64,000 nucleotides of DNA from the NCBI RefSeq assembly GCF_007713685.1, contig NZ_VMRJ01000002.1, positions 744,001-808,000 on the forward strand, given 5' to 3'. Position 1 is the stretch's first letter, and each line of letters opens with the position of its first letter. Positions 41,785 through 50,565 of this stretch are shown here, piece by piece. Below the pieces are notes generated by a model. That model was not told the origin of the DNA. It saw nothing but the letters and a program-made list of their open reading frames with translations, and did no database searches. This DNA is from Hymenobacter setariae. GTDB taxonomy: Bacteria > Bacteroidota > Bacteroidia > Cytophagales > Hymenobacteraceae. The translations under genes were made by a program, and so were the position numbers.

Positions 41785-42897
41785 TTACTTCACTGCTACT
41801 TGTACTGCCTGTTGCTCGGCTACGTCTTCGGTGCCAGTATGCAGTACCACGTCTCCAGCCTTAAGCTTGCCAAACACTTGCACTTGGCCATTATTTTCAT
41901 CACCTTGCTGGATGTCAACTAAGCTGGCATGGCCCTGCGCTATGCGAATGACGTAAGTGCGCTCGGCCGTAGTGACAATGGACGACTTAGGCACGAAGAT
42001 GCTGCTTTGGGGGCGGGTGATAGGCAAGCTGGCTGAGGCGAACATACCAGGCTTCAAGTCTTCCTTAGCATTGGGAATATCAATCTCTATCTGCTCGGAG
42101 CGAGTGGCAGCCTGCACACTGCCCGCAATGCGCGTGATGCGGCCCACGAAAATGCGGCCAGGAAAAGGCTTTACCGAAAACTCGACTGGGCTACCTTGGT
42201 GCACCTCGGCTACGTAGGCTTCGGGCACGGCCACGCGTAGGCGCAGTCGGCTAAGCTGGCGCAGCTTGAATAGCGGTAGAGAGCCGGGGCCACCCGTGCC
42301 TACAGCCGCGCCTGGCGACAAATTACGCTCGGTGATGACACCGGCGAAGGGTGCGGTGAGGTGCAGGTAATTGGTCATTTGCTTGGCCGCATTGTAGTGC
42401 GACTGCGCGGCAGCCACGTTCAGGCTGTCGGTGATGACCTGCGTGCGGGCCTGAGCTAGTTGGAGTGGTGCAATAGCCCCGGCGGTGCGGGCAGTTTGGC
42501 GGAGGCGGTGATAGGTGCCGCGGCTGGACTGCAACACAGCCTCGGCCGCTTTCTGCTTAGAGGCGGCTTCGTTGAGGGCAGCGGTTAGCTCAGGGGCATC
42601 TAGGTCGGCTAGTACCTGCCCTTGGCGCACATGGTCGCCGATGTCAGCGTGCAGACGCAGCACATAAGCACTCACGCGGGGCGAGATATCGGTTTGAAAG
42701 TAGCTTTCTAACTCGCCCGGCAAGCTTAGCGACTGAGCAGGCTGGGTGGCTGTAACATACACAGCATCGAGCTGTGAGTTAGCGGGCACTTCGCTTTCGG
42801 GCTTATCAGAAGCAGTATCGGAAGAGCTGGCCGACGAACAGCCGGCTAGGAGCCCAGCCGCGCCGATAATTGGGTACAAAAAAGAACGAGCACGCAT
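41785..42897 (-). CDS. RND efflux periplasmic adaptor lipoprotein (membrane-fusion protein)
   Basis: The 370-residue protein starts with a lipoprotein signal (LLAGC, Cys20), then the lipoyl-like half motifs (GDHVRQGQVLADLDAPEL and HLTAPFAGVITERNLSPGAAV) on either side of a coiled-coil hairpin (about residues 110-165), a beta-barrel domain and a membrane-proximal domain. It links the inner-membrane RND permease with the TolC-like channel. It is the last gene of the leftward operon, 49 bp after the permease stop. The substrate is not predictable. Confidence 0.92.
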   Translation of the reverse strand: MRARSFLYPIIGAAGLLAGCSSASSSDTASDKPESEVPANSQLDAVYVTATQPAQSLSLPGELESYFQTDISPRVSAYVLRLHADIGDHVRQGQVLADLDAPELTAALNEAASKQKAAEAVLQSSRGTYHRLRQTARTAGAIAPLQLAQARTQVITDSLNVAAAQSHYNAAKQMTNYLHLTAPFAGVITERNLSPGAAVGTGGPGSLPLFKLRQLSRLRLRVAVPEAYVAEVHQGSPVEFSVKPFPGRIFVGRITRIAGSVQAATRSEQIEIDIPNAKEDLKPGMFASASLPITRPQSSIFVPKSSIVTTAERTYVIRIAQGHASLVDIQQGDENNGQVQVFGKLKAGDVVLHTGTEDVAEQQAVQVAVK

Positions 42898-42946
42898 AAA
42901 GCAAATAGCAGAGAAGTGAATAAAAAAGATGGGAGCAGCGCCTAGG

Positions 42947-45900
42947 TTAGTGCGCCGTTACTAGCTCGGGCTCTTTGGCCAGAGCAGACTGGCCATCATA
43001 CACGGGGCTGTGCTGGTCGTCGGGGTCGAGTGAAACCGAATCAAAGCCTGTTTTGCGCTGCACCGCGGCAAATGCGATGGGCAGGATGAAGAGCGCTGCC
43101 ACCGTAGAGGCTAGAAGGCCGCCGATAACGGCGCGCCCTAGGGGGGCAGTTTGCTCGCCGCTTTCACCCAGGCCCGAGGCCATCGGGAGCATGCCGGCAA
43201 TCATGGCAATGCTGGTCATGAGGATGGGGCGCAGGCGGGCCGCGCCGGCTGTGCGGGCGGCGGCTACGGCATCGCGGTAGCGCAGGCGTAGGGTTTCGGC
43301 ATTGGTGACGACCAGTACCGCATTGGCCACCGACACGCCCACCGACATGATGAGGCCCATGTACGATTGTAGATTAAGTGTCTGGCCGGTGGCTAACAGT
43401 AGGGCCAGCGAACCTGCTAGCACGGCGGGTACCGTTACGAGTACTACGCCGGCTACTTTGAATGACTGATAGTTGGCCGCAAGCAGCAGGAAAATGACCA
43501 CCACGGCCAACCCTAGGCCGGTTTGTAGGCTACCTAGGGTTTCTTGCAGCAGCTGGGCCAAGCCGCGCAGTTCAACTGACGAGCCTTTAGGCGGCGTGCC
43601 CGCTTCTTTGATAGCCTGCTGCACGGCTTGAGTAGCAGTACCTAGGTCTTGCCCCGCAATGTTGGCCGACACCGTGATGATGCGGCGCGGCCCGATGCGG
43701 TCGTACTCGCCAGGGATAGTAGTGGAGCGCAGCGTGGCTACGTCGCCGAGGGTAGGGCGCAACTGGCCCGGTATCATAGGCACGCTCAGCATGTCAGCCT
43801 TGGAGGTCATGTCGCGGGCTGAAAGCTGCACCTGCACTTGGTAGGAAAAGCCTTTGCTTTGGTCGAGCCACAGGTTTTTAGCTGTGAAACGGCTGCTCGA
43901 TGTAGCTGCCACCAATGAGCGCGAAATCTGGTCGGGCGTGAGGCCAAACTGGGCGGCGCGCTCGCGGTCTACTTCCACTTGCACGGTGGGGTAGCGCAAC
44001 GGCTGGTTAAGGCGCACGTCGCGCAAGTACGGAATCTTGCGCAGGCGGTCGGCTAGCCGGTCAGCGTAAGCCTGACCTTCGGTTAGGTCTTTGCCACCCA
44101 CTAGTACTTCGATGGGAGTCTGAGCGCCCTGGCTCATTATTTTATCAGTAAGCTCAATTGGCTCAAAGCTGATTTGCACGTCGGGCACCCGCTTGGCTAC
44201 GGTTTGGCGAATCTGGTCTTTGAGGGCGTCGAGGTTTTTGACTTCGTAGTCTTCGGCGAGATTGACTTGCAAATCGGCCTCGTGTGGGCCAGCGTTGAAT
44301 ACGTACAACGCACTGGTGCCGTAGCTGCTGGGCGTCATACCCACGAAGGCCGAGGTAATGGCTACATTTTTAGGTCCTACTAACTGCCCGATGATGTTGA
44401 TGACCTGCTTGGTGCGAGCCTCAGTGCGCTCGATGCGTAGGCCCTGCGGCGCGATGATGCGCAATTGAAACTGCCGCCCGTGCGTGATTTTGGGCATCAT
44501 ATCCTGCCCAATGAGGTAGAAGCAGCCACCAATCAGGACCGCGCACACCACGCCGTAAGCCGCGAGCACGAGTGCACGGTGGGCTAACAAGTGGTCAAGC
44601 AGGCGGAGGTAACCCAATTTTACGCGCTCGAAGCCGGTGGCTTTTTCGTCGGGGGTAGGAGCGGGCTCAGTATCGTTGAGGTCGTCGGTTTCGGACCTAG
44701 GTGCGACGTGGTGCGGTTCGTCTTTCAGCCACCAATTGGCCAGCACCGGCACGAAGCTCTGTGAGAGTAAGTACGAGACGATAATCGAGAAGCCTACCGA
44801 CAAGGACAGTGGTATAAACATGCCCCTAGGTACCCCCGTCATTAGAAATGAAGGCGCAAACACCGCCAGAATACTAAGCGTGATGAGCAGCAGCGGAAAT
44901 GATACCTCCTGACTGGCATCCAAAATGGCGCGGGCCTTGGTTTTGCCCAGCTCCAGGTGTTGGTGAATGTTCTCAATTACTACTGTGGCCTGGTCCACCA
45001 GAATGCCGATGGCCAGCGACAGTCCCGACAGTGTCATCAAATTGATGGTCTGTCCGGTAAGCTGCAACAGCAGAATGGCCGCCAGAATGGACGCCGGAAT
45101 AGTAAGAATAACGATGAGCGATGAGCGCAAATCGCGCAGGAAAAGCAGTACTACCAAGCCCGTGAGTAGTGCCCCTAGGCCACCCTCGAAGGCCAAGCTA
45201 TGCACAGCCTGCGTCACGTACACCGATTGGTCAAACTCATAGCTCAGATGGATATTATCGGGCAATAGGGCTTGCATCTCAGGCAACTTGGCCCGTAGAG
45301 CCTTCACCACGCTCATGGTAGAGGCGTCGGCCGATTTTGTAACTGGGATGTATACCGAACGCTTGCCGTTGATAAGGGCATAGCCCACTGGTGTATCGGT
45401 GGCGTCTTCCACGCGGGCTACATCGCGCACAAATACTGTCGGCCCCACACCCTGGCGCAGCGGAATGTTCAAGAAATCGGGAATGCGGTTGATAGTGGCG
45501 TTGCTGGGCGTGAGTACCGTGTAGTCGCCCATACTCACCGCCCCGGCCGGCGATACTTGGTTATTGCGCACAATAGCTGCCACGATTTCATCGGGCGTAA
45601 GCTGGTAGCTTTTCATGCGCTCGGGGTCTACGCGCACTACCACTGTGCGCTCGTTACCGCCAAACGGTGATGGTGCTGATGCTCCTGGAATCTGCGAAAA
45701 CAGAGGGCGCACTCGTGTCGAGGCTAGGTCCTGCATTTGCCCTAGGGTAGCCGTGGGGCTACTAAATACCAGTTGCCCCACTGGCAGCGACGAAGCATCG
45801 AAGCGCACCACAATGGGTGGCACCGTGCCAGGCGGGAAATAATTGAGCACCCGGCTTACCTGCGAGGCCACTTCCCCCGCCGCTTGGGCCATGTTGGTGT

Positions 45901-46186
45901 CTTCGTAAAACACGCATTTTACCAGGCAAAGCCCCTGGATGTTCTTCACCTCCACGTTCTTGATGCCCGAAACATAGAGCATCTGGTTTTGGTAGCGCGT
46001 GGCAATAAAGCCTTCCATCTGGGCTGGCGTCATGCCACCGTAAGGCTGCGCAATGTAGATGGTGGGTAGATTCAGCCGCGGGAAAATATCGACTGGAATG
46101 CGCCCTAGGGCCAGCCCCGCAAACACGAGGATGCCCACCAGGGCCACCAACACGGCAATGGGTTTGGCAAGAGCGGCTTTTAGCAT
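42947..46186 (-). CDS. RND-family efflux permease
   Basis: The 1079-residue inner-membrane proton-driven transporter has the RND layout: a first helix, a periplasmic porter loop (about 30-330), six helices with RDLRSSLIVILTIPASI, a second loop (FYLIGQDMMPKITHGRQFQLRI onward) and five final helices. In helix 4 the motif GILVDQATVVIEN has Asp398 with Gln399, where AcrB has two Asp residues; the neighbouring acid of the proton relay is therefore changed. Length and motifs fit HAE-type drug or CzcA-type metal pumps; neither is certain. A hydrophilic C-tail of about 30 residues is present. Confidence 0.92.
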   Translation of the reverse strand: MLKAALAKPIAVLVALVGILVFAGLALGRIPVDIFPRLNLPTIYIAQPYGGMTPAQMEGFIATRYQNQMLYVSGIKNVEVKNIQGLCLVKCVFYEDTNMAQAAGEVASQVSRVLNYFPPGTVPPIVVRFDASSLPVGQLVFSSPTATLGQMQDLASTRVRPLFSQIPGASAPSPFGGNERTVVVRVDPERMKSYQLTPDEIVAAIVRNNQVSPAGAVSMGDYTVLTPSNATINRIPDFLNIPLRQGVGPTVFVRDVARVEDATDTPVGYALINGKRSVYIPVTKSADASTMSVVKALRAKLPEMQALLPDNIHLSYEFDQSVYVTQAVHSLAFEGGLGALLTGLVVLLFLRDLRSSLIVILTIPASILAAILLLQLTGQTINLMTLSGLSLAIGILVDQATVVIENIHQHLELGKTKARAILDASQEVSFPLLLITLSILAVFAPSFLMTGVPRGMFIPLSLSVGFSIIVSYLLSQSFVPVLANWWLKDEPHHVAPRSETDDLNDTEPAPTPDEKATGFERVKLGYLRLLDHLLAHRALVLAAYGVVCAVLIGGCFYLIGQDMMPKITHGRQFQLRIIAPQGLRIERTEARTKQVINIIGQLVGPKNVAITSAFVGMTPSSYGTSALYVFNAGPHEADLQVNLAEDYEVKNLDALKDQIRQTVAKRVPDVQISFEPIELTDKIMSQGAQTPIEVLVGGKDLTEGQAYADRLADRLRKIPYLRDVRLNQPLRYPTVQVEVDRERAAQFGLTPDQISRSLVAATSSSRFTAKNLWLDQSKGFSYQVQVQLSARDMTSKADMLSVPMIPGQLRPTLGDVATLRSTTIPGEYDRIGPRRIITVSANIAGQDLGTATQAVQQAIKEAGTPPKGSSVELRGLAQLLQETLGSLQTGLGLAVVVIFLLLAANYQSFKVAGVVLVTVPAVLAGSLALLLATGQTLNLQSYMGLIMSVGVSVANAVLVVTNAETLRLRYRDAVAAARTAGAARLRPILMTSIAMIAGMLPMASGLGESGEQTAPLGRAVIGGLLASTVAALFILPIAFAAVQRKTGFDSVSLDPDDQHSPVYDGQSALAKEPELVTAH

Positions 46187-46220
46187 GGTATATGGAATAG
46201 TTTCTAATAAAGAATTTGGC

Positions 46221-46253
46221 TTGTCGTTGCGAACACTAGCGAAGCAATGACAA
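46221..46253. repeat. Short palindromic intergenic repeat
   Basis: TTGTCGTTGC (46221-46230) pairs with GCAATGACAA (46244-46253) with one G-U pair. The form, GTCGTTGCGAA then GCGAAGCAATGAC, resembles interspersed repeats often seen between bacterial genes. It sits in the 84-bp TolC-permease gap. Confidence 0.5.
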
Positions 46254-46270
46254 AAGCGTGGCCCAGCGCC

Positions 46271-47668
46271 CTAGGGTAGCTGCCCAGTAAAATCTGAGAG
46301 GGTGCCGCTAGTAGCGGCGCGCAGCAGCAGTGCCCGCCACACGTTGTTGATGGCAATGGCCTGGTCAGTTTCGGCGCGGTTGAGTACCAGTGTGGCCTGG
46401 GTAAGCACTACTAGGTTATCAAGGCCAGCATTGTAGCGCGCCTGGGCCTGGGTATAGGCCCGTTGAGCAGCGTCGAGCTGGGCGGGCGCGGCTTGTGCGC
46501 TCTGGCGAGCTAGGTCGAGCTGGCTACGGGCGTTTTGCTGCTCGGTGCGGAGTAGCAGCTCTTGTTGGCTATACTCGGCGCGAGCCTGCTCGGAGCGGGC
46601 CAACTGAGCTGTGGCGGCGCGCCGGCTGTGCAGCAGCTCGGTCACACGCCAGGTGAGCGCCGCGCCTACCGCGTAGTTGTAAACCTTAAAAGGCAGGCCC
46701 GCGCCTAACGATGGGTTGATGTTAAATGACCCATCGGGGCTGGCTGCAGAGGCCGCGCCCGAGCCTCGGCCCCAAGTGGCACCTACTAGCGATAGGGTTG
46801 GCCGATTGTTAGAAGCCAAATACTTAGCTGCTGCATCGCTCGCCGCCACGCGCTGCCGATAAGCCAATAGGGTAGGGTGGCGCAGTAAGCTACCGCTATC
46901 GGGTGCGGCCGGCAAAGCTGGCAGGCGGGTAAAGAATAAAGACGAGTCGGCCGGCGCCAACTGCTGCGTAGGCACCCCTAATAACCCCGCCAACCGCACG
47001 CGTTGTTGCTCAGCCTGTTGGCGGCTTACTAGCAATTGGAGTTGTGCCCGCGCATTTTCGGCGTTGGCCGTCGAGCTATCAATGCCGGCCTGAATACCAG
47101 CCTGCGTGGCCGCCAGAATTACTCGCCGCAGGCTTTGCGTGCGGCGCAGGTTGGCTGTTTGCAGTGCCACAGCCTTTTGTGCTGCCAAAGCCAGTAAGTA
47201 GGCATCAGCCACTTGTACCTGGTGTTGAAATAACTCTTGTTCGTAGTCGGCCTGAGCTTGGCTCACGCCGGCCTCGGCGCGCTGCACATCAGCTCGGTAG
47301 CGGCCGAAGGTCACAGCTGGCCAATCGATGAACAGCATTCCCTGACTAGCCCAAGACGCCTGACTACTGGTATAATCGCGCACCCCCGACACATTGGGGC
47401 CAATGCCACCTAGTAGCGCCCCCCGCGCCTGGTTAGATGTGCCATTGAGGGCTTGCGCCTGCGCCGTGAGTTGCGGCAGATAAGTGGCGCGTAGTGTGCG
47501 CACATCGGCCGTAGCCGCGGCAATACCTGCTTGACGAGCGCGAAGTGACGGATAGTTGGTGCGGGCCAACTCTAGCGCCTGCGGTAGCGTGAGTGGCGCG
47601 GCCGCCTGGCCCCAGCCGGCCAGCGGCAGCCCAATGAATACTAGCCAAAGAATACGAAATGCGGACAT
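46271..47668 (-). CDS. TolC-family outer-membrane channel
   Basis: The 465-residue protein has a signal peptide (to about residue 20, GWGQAAA) and two OEP repeats rich in Ala/Gln/Leu coiled coils: LTLPQALELARTNYPSLRARQAGIAAA and the second-half YTQAQARYNAGLDNLVVLTQATLVLNRAETDQAIAINNVWRALLLR. It exports substrates delivered by the RND pump across the outer membrane. It is encoded between the sensor kinase and the permease in the same leftward unit. Confidence 0.92.
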   Translation of the reverse strand: MSAFRILWLVFIGLPLAGWGQAAAPLTLPQALELARTNYPSLRARQAGIAAATADVRTLRATYLPQLTAQAQALNGTSNQARGALLGGIGPNVSGVRDYTSSQASWASQGMLFIDWPAVTFGRYRADVQRAEAGVSQAQADYEQELFQHQVQVADAYLLALAAQKAVALQTANLRRTQSLRRVILAATQAGIQAGIDSSTANAENARAQLQLLVSRQQAEQQRVRLAGLLGVPTQQLAPADSSLFFTRLPALPAAPDSGSLLRHPTLLAYRQRVAASDAAAKYLASNNRPTLSLVGATWGRGSGAASAASPDGSFNINPSLGAGLPFKVYNYAVGAALTWRVTELLHSRRAATAQLARSEQARAEYSQQELLLRTEQQNARSQLDLARQSAQAAPAQLDAAQRAYTQAQARYNAGLDNLVVLTQATLVLNRAETDQAIAINNVWRALLLRAATSGTLSDFTGQLP

Positions 47669-47726
47669 GATGCCGCAAACCTCTCCCCGGCTTATTAGAC
47701 TGGTATTAAGGTCAGATTAGAAGTTA

Positions 47727-49115
47727 TTAGAGACCCGCCGGACCTGCTTCTCGCACCAATGGTAGCTCTACCTCAGCTACCGTGCCGCCACCCGACCTAG
47801 GCCGTAGCCACAGCTGCCCCTGATGCAGCTGCACTATTTGCCGGGCCAACGTGAGGCCAATGCCAAAGCCGCTGACCTGCTGGCTATTGCTACCTCGTGT
47901 CAGTGACTGAAAAATACGTTCAGCATCGGTTGACGCAATACCAATGCCTCGGTCCTCAATAGCAAGCCGAATGGCTAAGTCGGTATGCATCTCAAGACGA
48001 AGAGACACAGGCTGGCCGTCGGAATATTTACATGCGTTATCGACCAGATTAGTAATAGCAGTGCGCAGCAAGTGACTGTTGCCTAATACTACAGGCGCGC
48101 TAGGCTGCTGCTGCACGCCTTCGCCCACGGCCAGGGCCAAGCGCTGGGCTGGGCGTTGGTGCTGAACCGTGTCAATAACGTCAAGCAGTAAGTCTATTAG
48201 CTCCAGGGGTTGGCGCTCTAGGCGCGTACCTAGGCCTTCGAGGTGGGCTAGGTGTAGGAGGCCATTAGCCAAAGCAGTGAGCTTGTCGAGCTCCTGCGCG
48301 GCTTGCCGCATGCCCTCTCGCAGGCTACCAGCATCAGCATCATAGGTCAGTGAAGTTTCCAGCCATCCCTTGATAGTAGTAAGTGGCGTGCGTAGCTCGT
48401 GTGAAGCCTGCGCGATGAATGCTTGCTGGCTCTGGGCTAATGCCTCTTGCCGGGCAAGCAGGCCATTGAAGGCAGCAGCTAGCTCTCCGGCTTCATCGTG
48501 CTGGTGCAGTGGCTGCAAGCGAAAGGGCTGCATTAATCCCGGCCGTCGCAGCTGGCTAATAAGGCGATTAAATGGCAGTAGTGCCCACCGTGCAAACACC
48601 AGGCCCAGCCCCGCCACTAGCACCACCGCTCCTAGGTAGCCGTAAAGCAAGGTGCGCAGCAATGTGTGCTCACGGGTAAAGCCGGCGTTATCATAAGCCG
48701 TTACAATGGCTAAGTAGCGCCCTGGCTCAGGTGGCCGCCGAAAGGTAAGAGCCACGCCCTCCTTCGGATAAATATGGTTGGGGCTAGTAAAGTCGAATGC
48801 TACTCGGTCCTGTTGCCGTACCTCTGCTAAGAACTCTGCTGAGGGATGATAGTCACCCGCGTTAGGGCTAGCGTAAACCAACTGGTCGGTGGGGCTATAG
48901 ATATAGCCTGCTTGCTCAGGGAGCGTCGCCAGTGCCTCATTTACTCGCGCATCGTCGAGCACTTGGTATAGCAGTTCAGCCTTGCGTACCAACCGCTGTT
49001 CGAAGCCCTGCGTCCGAAACTCGGCGTAGCTCCAGTACACATAAGCCGAAAATGCCAGGAGCAGCACGCTCACTAGCCCCGCAAACCAGAGAAGCAGCTT
49101 ATGGCGAATTTGCAT
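47727..49115 (-). CDS. Membrane sensor histidine kinase
   Basis: The 462-residue protein has a transmembrane helix (about 8-30), a periplasmic sensor of about 120 residues, a second helix (about 155-177), a HAMP-like linker, a HisKA domain with phospho-acceptor His239 in ASHELRTPLTTIKG, and an ATPase domain with the N box TAITNLVDNACKYS, DRGIGI and GFGIGLTLARQIV. It lies 30 bp downstream of the response regulator. Together they probably sense an envelope stress or toxic ligand and control the pump genes beyond. Confidence 0.93.
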   Translation of the reverse strand: MQIRHKLLLWFAGLVSVLLLAFSAYVYWSYAEFRTQGFEQRLVRKAELLYQVLDDARVNEALATLPEQAGYIYSPTDQLVYASPNAGDYHPSAEFLAEVRQQDRVAFDFTSPNHIYPKEGVALTFRRPPEPGRYLAIVTAYDNAGFTREHTLLRTLLYGYLGAVVLVAGLGLVFARWALLPFNRLISQLRRPGLMQPFRLQPLHQHDEAGELAAAFNGLLARQEALAQSQQAFIAQASHELRTPLTTIKGWLETSLTYDADAGSLREGMRQAAQELDKLTALANGLLHLAHLEGLGTRLERQPLELIDLLLDVIDTVQHQRPAQRLALAVGEGVQQQPSAPVVLGNSHLLRTAITNLVDNACKYSDGQPVSLRLEMHTDLAIRLAIEDRGIGIASTDAERIFQSLTRGSNSQQVSGFGIGLTLARQIVQLHQGQLWLRPRSGGGTVAEVELPLVREAGPAGL

Positions 49116-49145
49116 AGCAAGTCAGGGTAGAGGTTAGGCAATCGC

Positions 49146-49820
49146 CTATCCTTGTAGCATGTAGCCCCGCCCTACAATGGTATGCAGCAGCTTAGGCTCA
49201 AATTTCTTATCAATCTTATTACGCAAGTAATTGATATATACGTCTATGACATTGGTATTTGTATCAAAGTGTAAATCCCAAACCTTCTCGGCAATATCAA
49301 TGCGGCTGACACTCTTGCCCTTATTTACCAGTAAGTATTCAAGGAGCGAATACTCGCGGGTCGTAAGCTCAATGCGTTGGCCGGCCCGGTGTACCAGCCG
49401 GGTATCAGTATCCATCTCTAGGTCAGCCACACGCAGTATAGTATGCTGGCCCGCATAGGCGATGCTACGCCGGGCCAGCGCCCGAATGCGCAGTAGCAAT
49501 TCCCGAAACTCAAACGGCTTGACCAAGTAGTCGTCGGCTCCCGCCCCAAAGCCGCTTTCTTTATCCTGCAAGCCATCAAGTGCTGTTAGCAGTAATACCG
49601 CTTGGTGCGCCGAGTGCTGCTTGATATAGCGACACAACTCAAAGCCATTCATACCCGGCAAGTTCACGTCGAGCACCACCACGTCAAACGGCTGCTGGTC
49701 AAACAACCGTTGGCCCATCGTGCCATCATAGGCCACGCGTAGCTCGTAGCCCTCCGCCACCATGCCCTTTTGAATAAAAGAGGCTAGGCTAGCCTCATCC
49801 TCTACCAATAAAATCTTCAT
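49146..49820 (-). CDS. OmpR-family response regulator
   Basis: The 224-residue protein has a receiver domain with acidic pair Glu7/Asp8, phospho-acceptor Asp51 (VVLDVNLPGMNGFE) and Lys in LVKPFEF, followed by a winged-helix DNA-binding domain (ELTTREYSLLEYLLVNKGKSVSR to NVIDVYINYLRNKIDKK and GRGYML). It is the first gene of the leftward operon, divergent from the rpsH promoters. The minus-strand element TACCTTTC lies close upstream but departs from the TAnnTTTG consensus. Confidence 0.94.
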   Translation of the reverse strand: MKILLVEDEASLASFIQKGMVAEGYELRVAYDGTMGQRLFDQQPFDVVVLDVNLPGMNGFELCRYIKQHSAHQAVLLLTALDGLQDKESGFGAGADDYLVKPFEFRELLLRIRALARRSIAYAGQHTILRVADLEMDTDTRLVHRAGQRIELTTREYSLLEYLLVNKGKSVSRIDIAEKVWDLHFDTNTNVIDVYINYLRNKIDKKFEPKLLHTIVGRGYMLQG

Positions 49821-49924
49821 GCGAAAGGTAAAATAACGCTATACCAGCTGGTGGTGCTAGGTACGCGACTGACTAAGGAATACAAGCCGCTTACTTATGT
49901 TCATAAATTTTTACGCTTAGTCAG

Positions 49925-49956
49925 TTGCATAAGTCTCAGACCTCGACGTACCTTTG
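49925..49956 (+). promoter_or_regulatory. Upstream rpsH-side promoter (P1)
   Basis: TTG (49925-49927), a 21-bp spacer and TACCTTTG (49949-49956). It starts about 190 bases before rpsH and would transcribe the candidate small RNA. Confidence 0.65.
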
Positions 49957-49962
49957 CAGCCC

Positions 49963-50104
49963 GAAACAGAATACCTGTGGGCTTGCCCACCCGATATTTG
50001 GCAGGTTGCCGAAAGAAACCATGGGCCGCGCCCCGAAAGCCGAGCCCAGTAGTCTTAACTGAAATTTCGCTGTAGGGCTGCTAGCTACTGCTGCGAAATT
50101 TTCT
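49963..50104 (+). ncRNA. Candidate small RNA or long 5' leader of rpsH
   Basis: From P1, a GC-rich structured stretch (GTGGGC/GCCCAC at about 49977-49990, GGGC repeats near 50023-50050) runs to GAAATTTCGC (50061-50070), which pairs with 50093-50102 and is followed by T residues, a terminator-like end. P2 for rpsH follows at once. There is no credible ORF. It does not show SRP RNA, RNase P or tmRNA signatures that I can recognise. It could equally be a leader that folds when P1 reads into rpsH. Confidence 0.35.
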
Positions 50105-50112
50105 TATCTTTG
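50105..50112 (+). promoter_or_regulatory. -7 element of the proximal rpsH promoter (P2)
   Basis: TATCTTTG lies 31 bases before the rpsH ATG. The -33 region overlaps the hairpin of the candidate small RNA and has no clear TTG. Confidence 0.6.
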
Positions 50113-50143
50113 CGGCCCCAAGTTGTGGGCCAATTACAACCAA

Positions 50144-50542
50144 ATGAATACTGACCCGATTGCTGATTACCTGACCCGGTTGCGCAACGCCATCAAGGCG
50201 AACCACCGGGTAGTGGAAATCCCGGCCAGCAACATCAAAAAGGAAATCACGAAAGTGCTCTATCACAAGGGCTACATTCAGAGCTACCGTTTTGATGATA
50301 CCTCGGCACAAGGCGTGATTAAAATCGCCCTCAAGTACAACCCCACCACCAAAGCCCCAGCTATCACCAAGCTGGAGCGGGTAAGCACTCCCGGCCTGCG
50401 CCAGTATCGGCATGTCGAGAACCTGCCCCGCGTGCTGAGCGGCCTAGGTGTTGCTATCCTGTCGACCTCGAAAGGGGTAATGACCGAAAAGGAGGCTAAA
50501 AACGAGAACGTGGGCGGCGAGGTGCTGTGCTACGTGTACTAA
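50144..50542 (+). CDS. rpsH: Ribosomal protein S8
   Basis: The 132-residue 30S platform protein starts MNTDPIADYLTRLRNAI at ATG 50144; a longer reading from 50123 adds seven non-conserved residues. The C-terminal GVAILSTSKGVMTEKEAKNENVGGEVLCYVY is intact. In E. coli S8 represses the spc operon by binding near rplE; here S8 heads its own transcription unit, detached from rplE. Confidence 0.97.
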   Translation: MNTDPIADYLTRLRNAIKANHRVVEIPASNIKKEITKVLYHKGYIQSYRFDDTSAQGVIKIALKYNPTTKAPAITKLERVSTPGLRQYRHVENLPRVLSGLGVAILSTSKGVMTEKEAKNENVGGEVLCYVY

Positions 50543-50565
50543 CCTGCTAAGCACTAGTATTCTAT

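Noticed and set aside
49851..50075. 74-residue plus-strand frame before rpsH
   Set aside because: It has no family features, ignores the P1 promoter position and covers structured GC-rich sequence better explained as RNA.
49963..50104. SRP RNA, RNase P RNA or tmRNA in this position
   Set aside because: The diagnostic conserved loops of these RNAs are not recognisable; left as an unnamed candidate.
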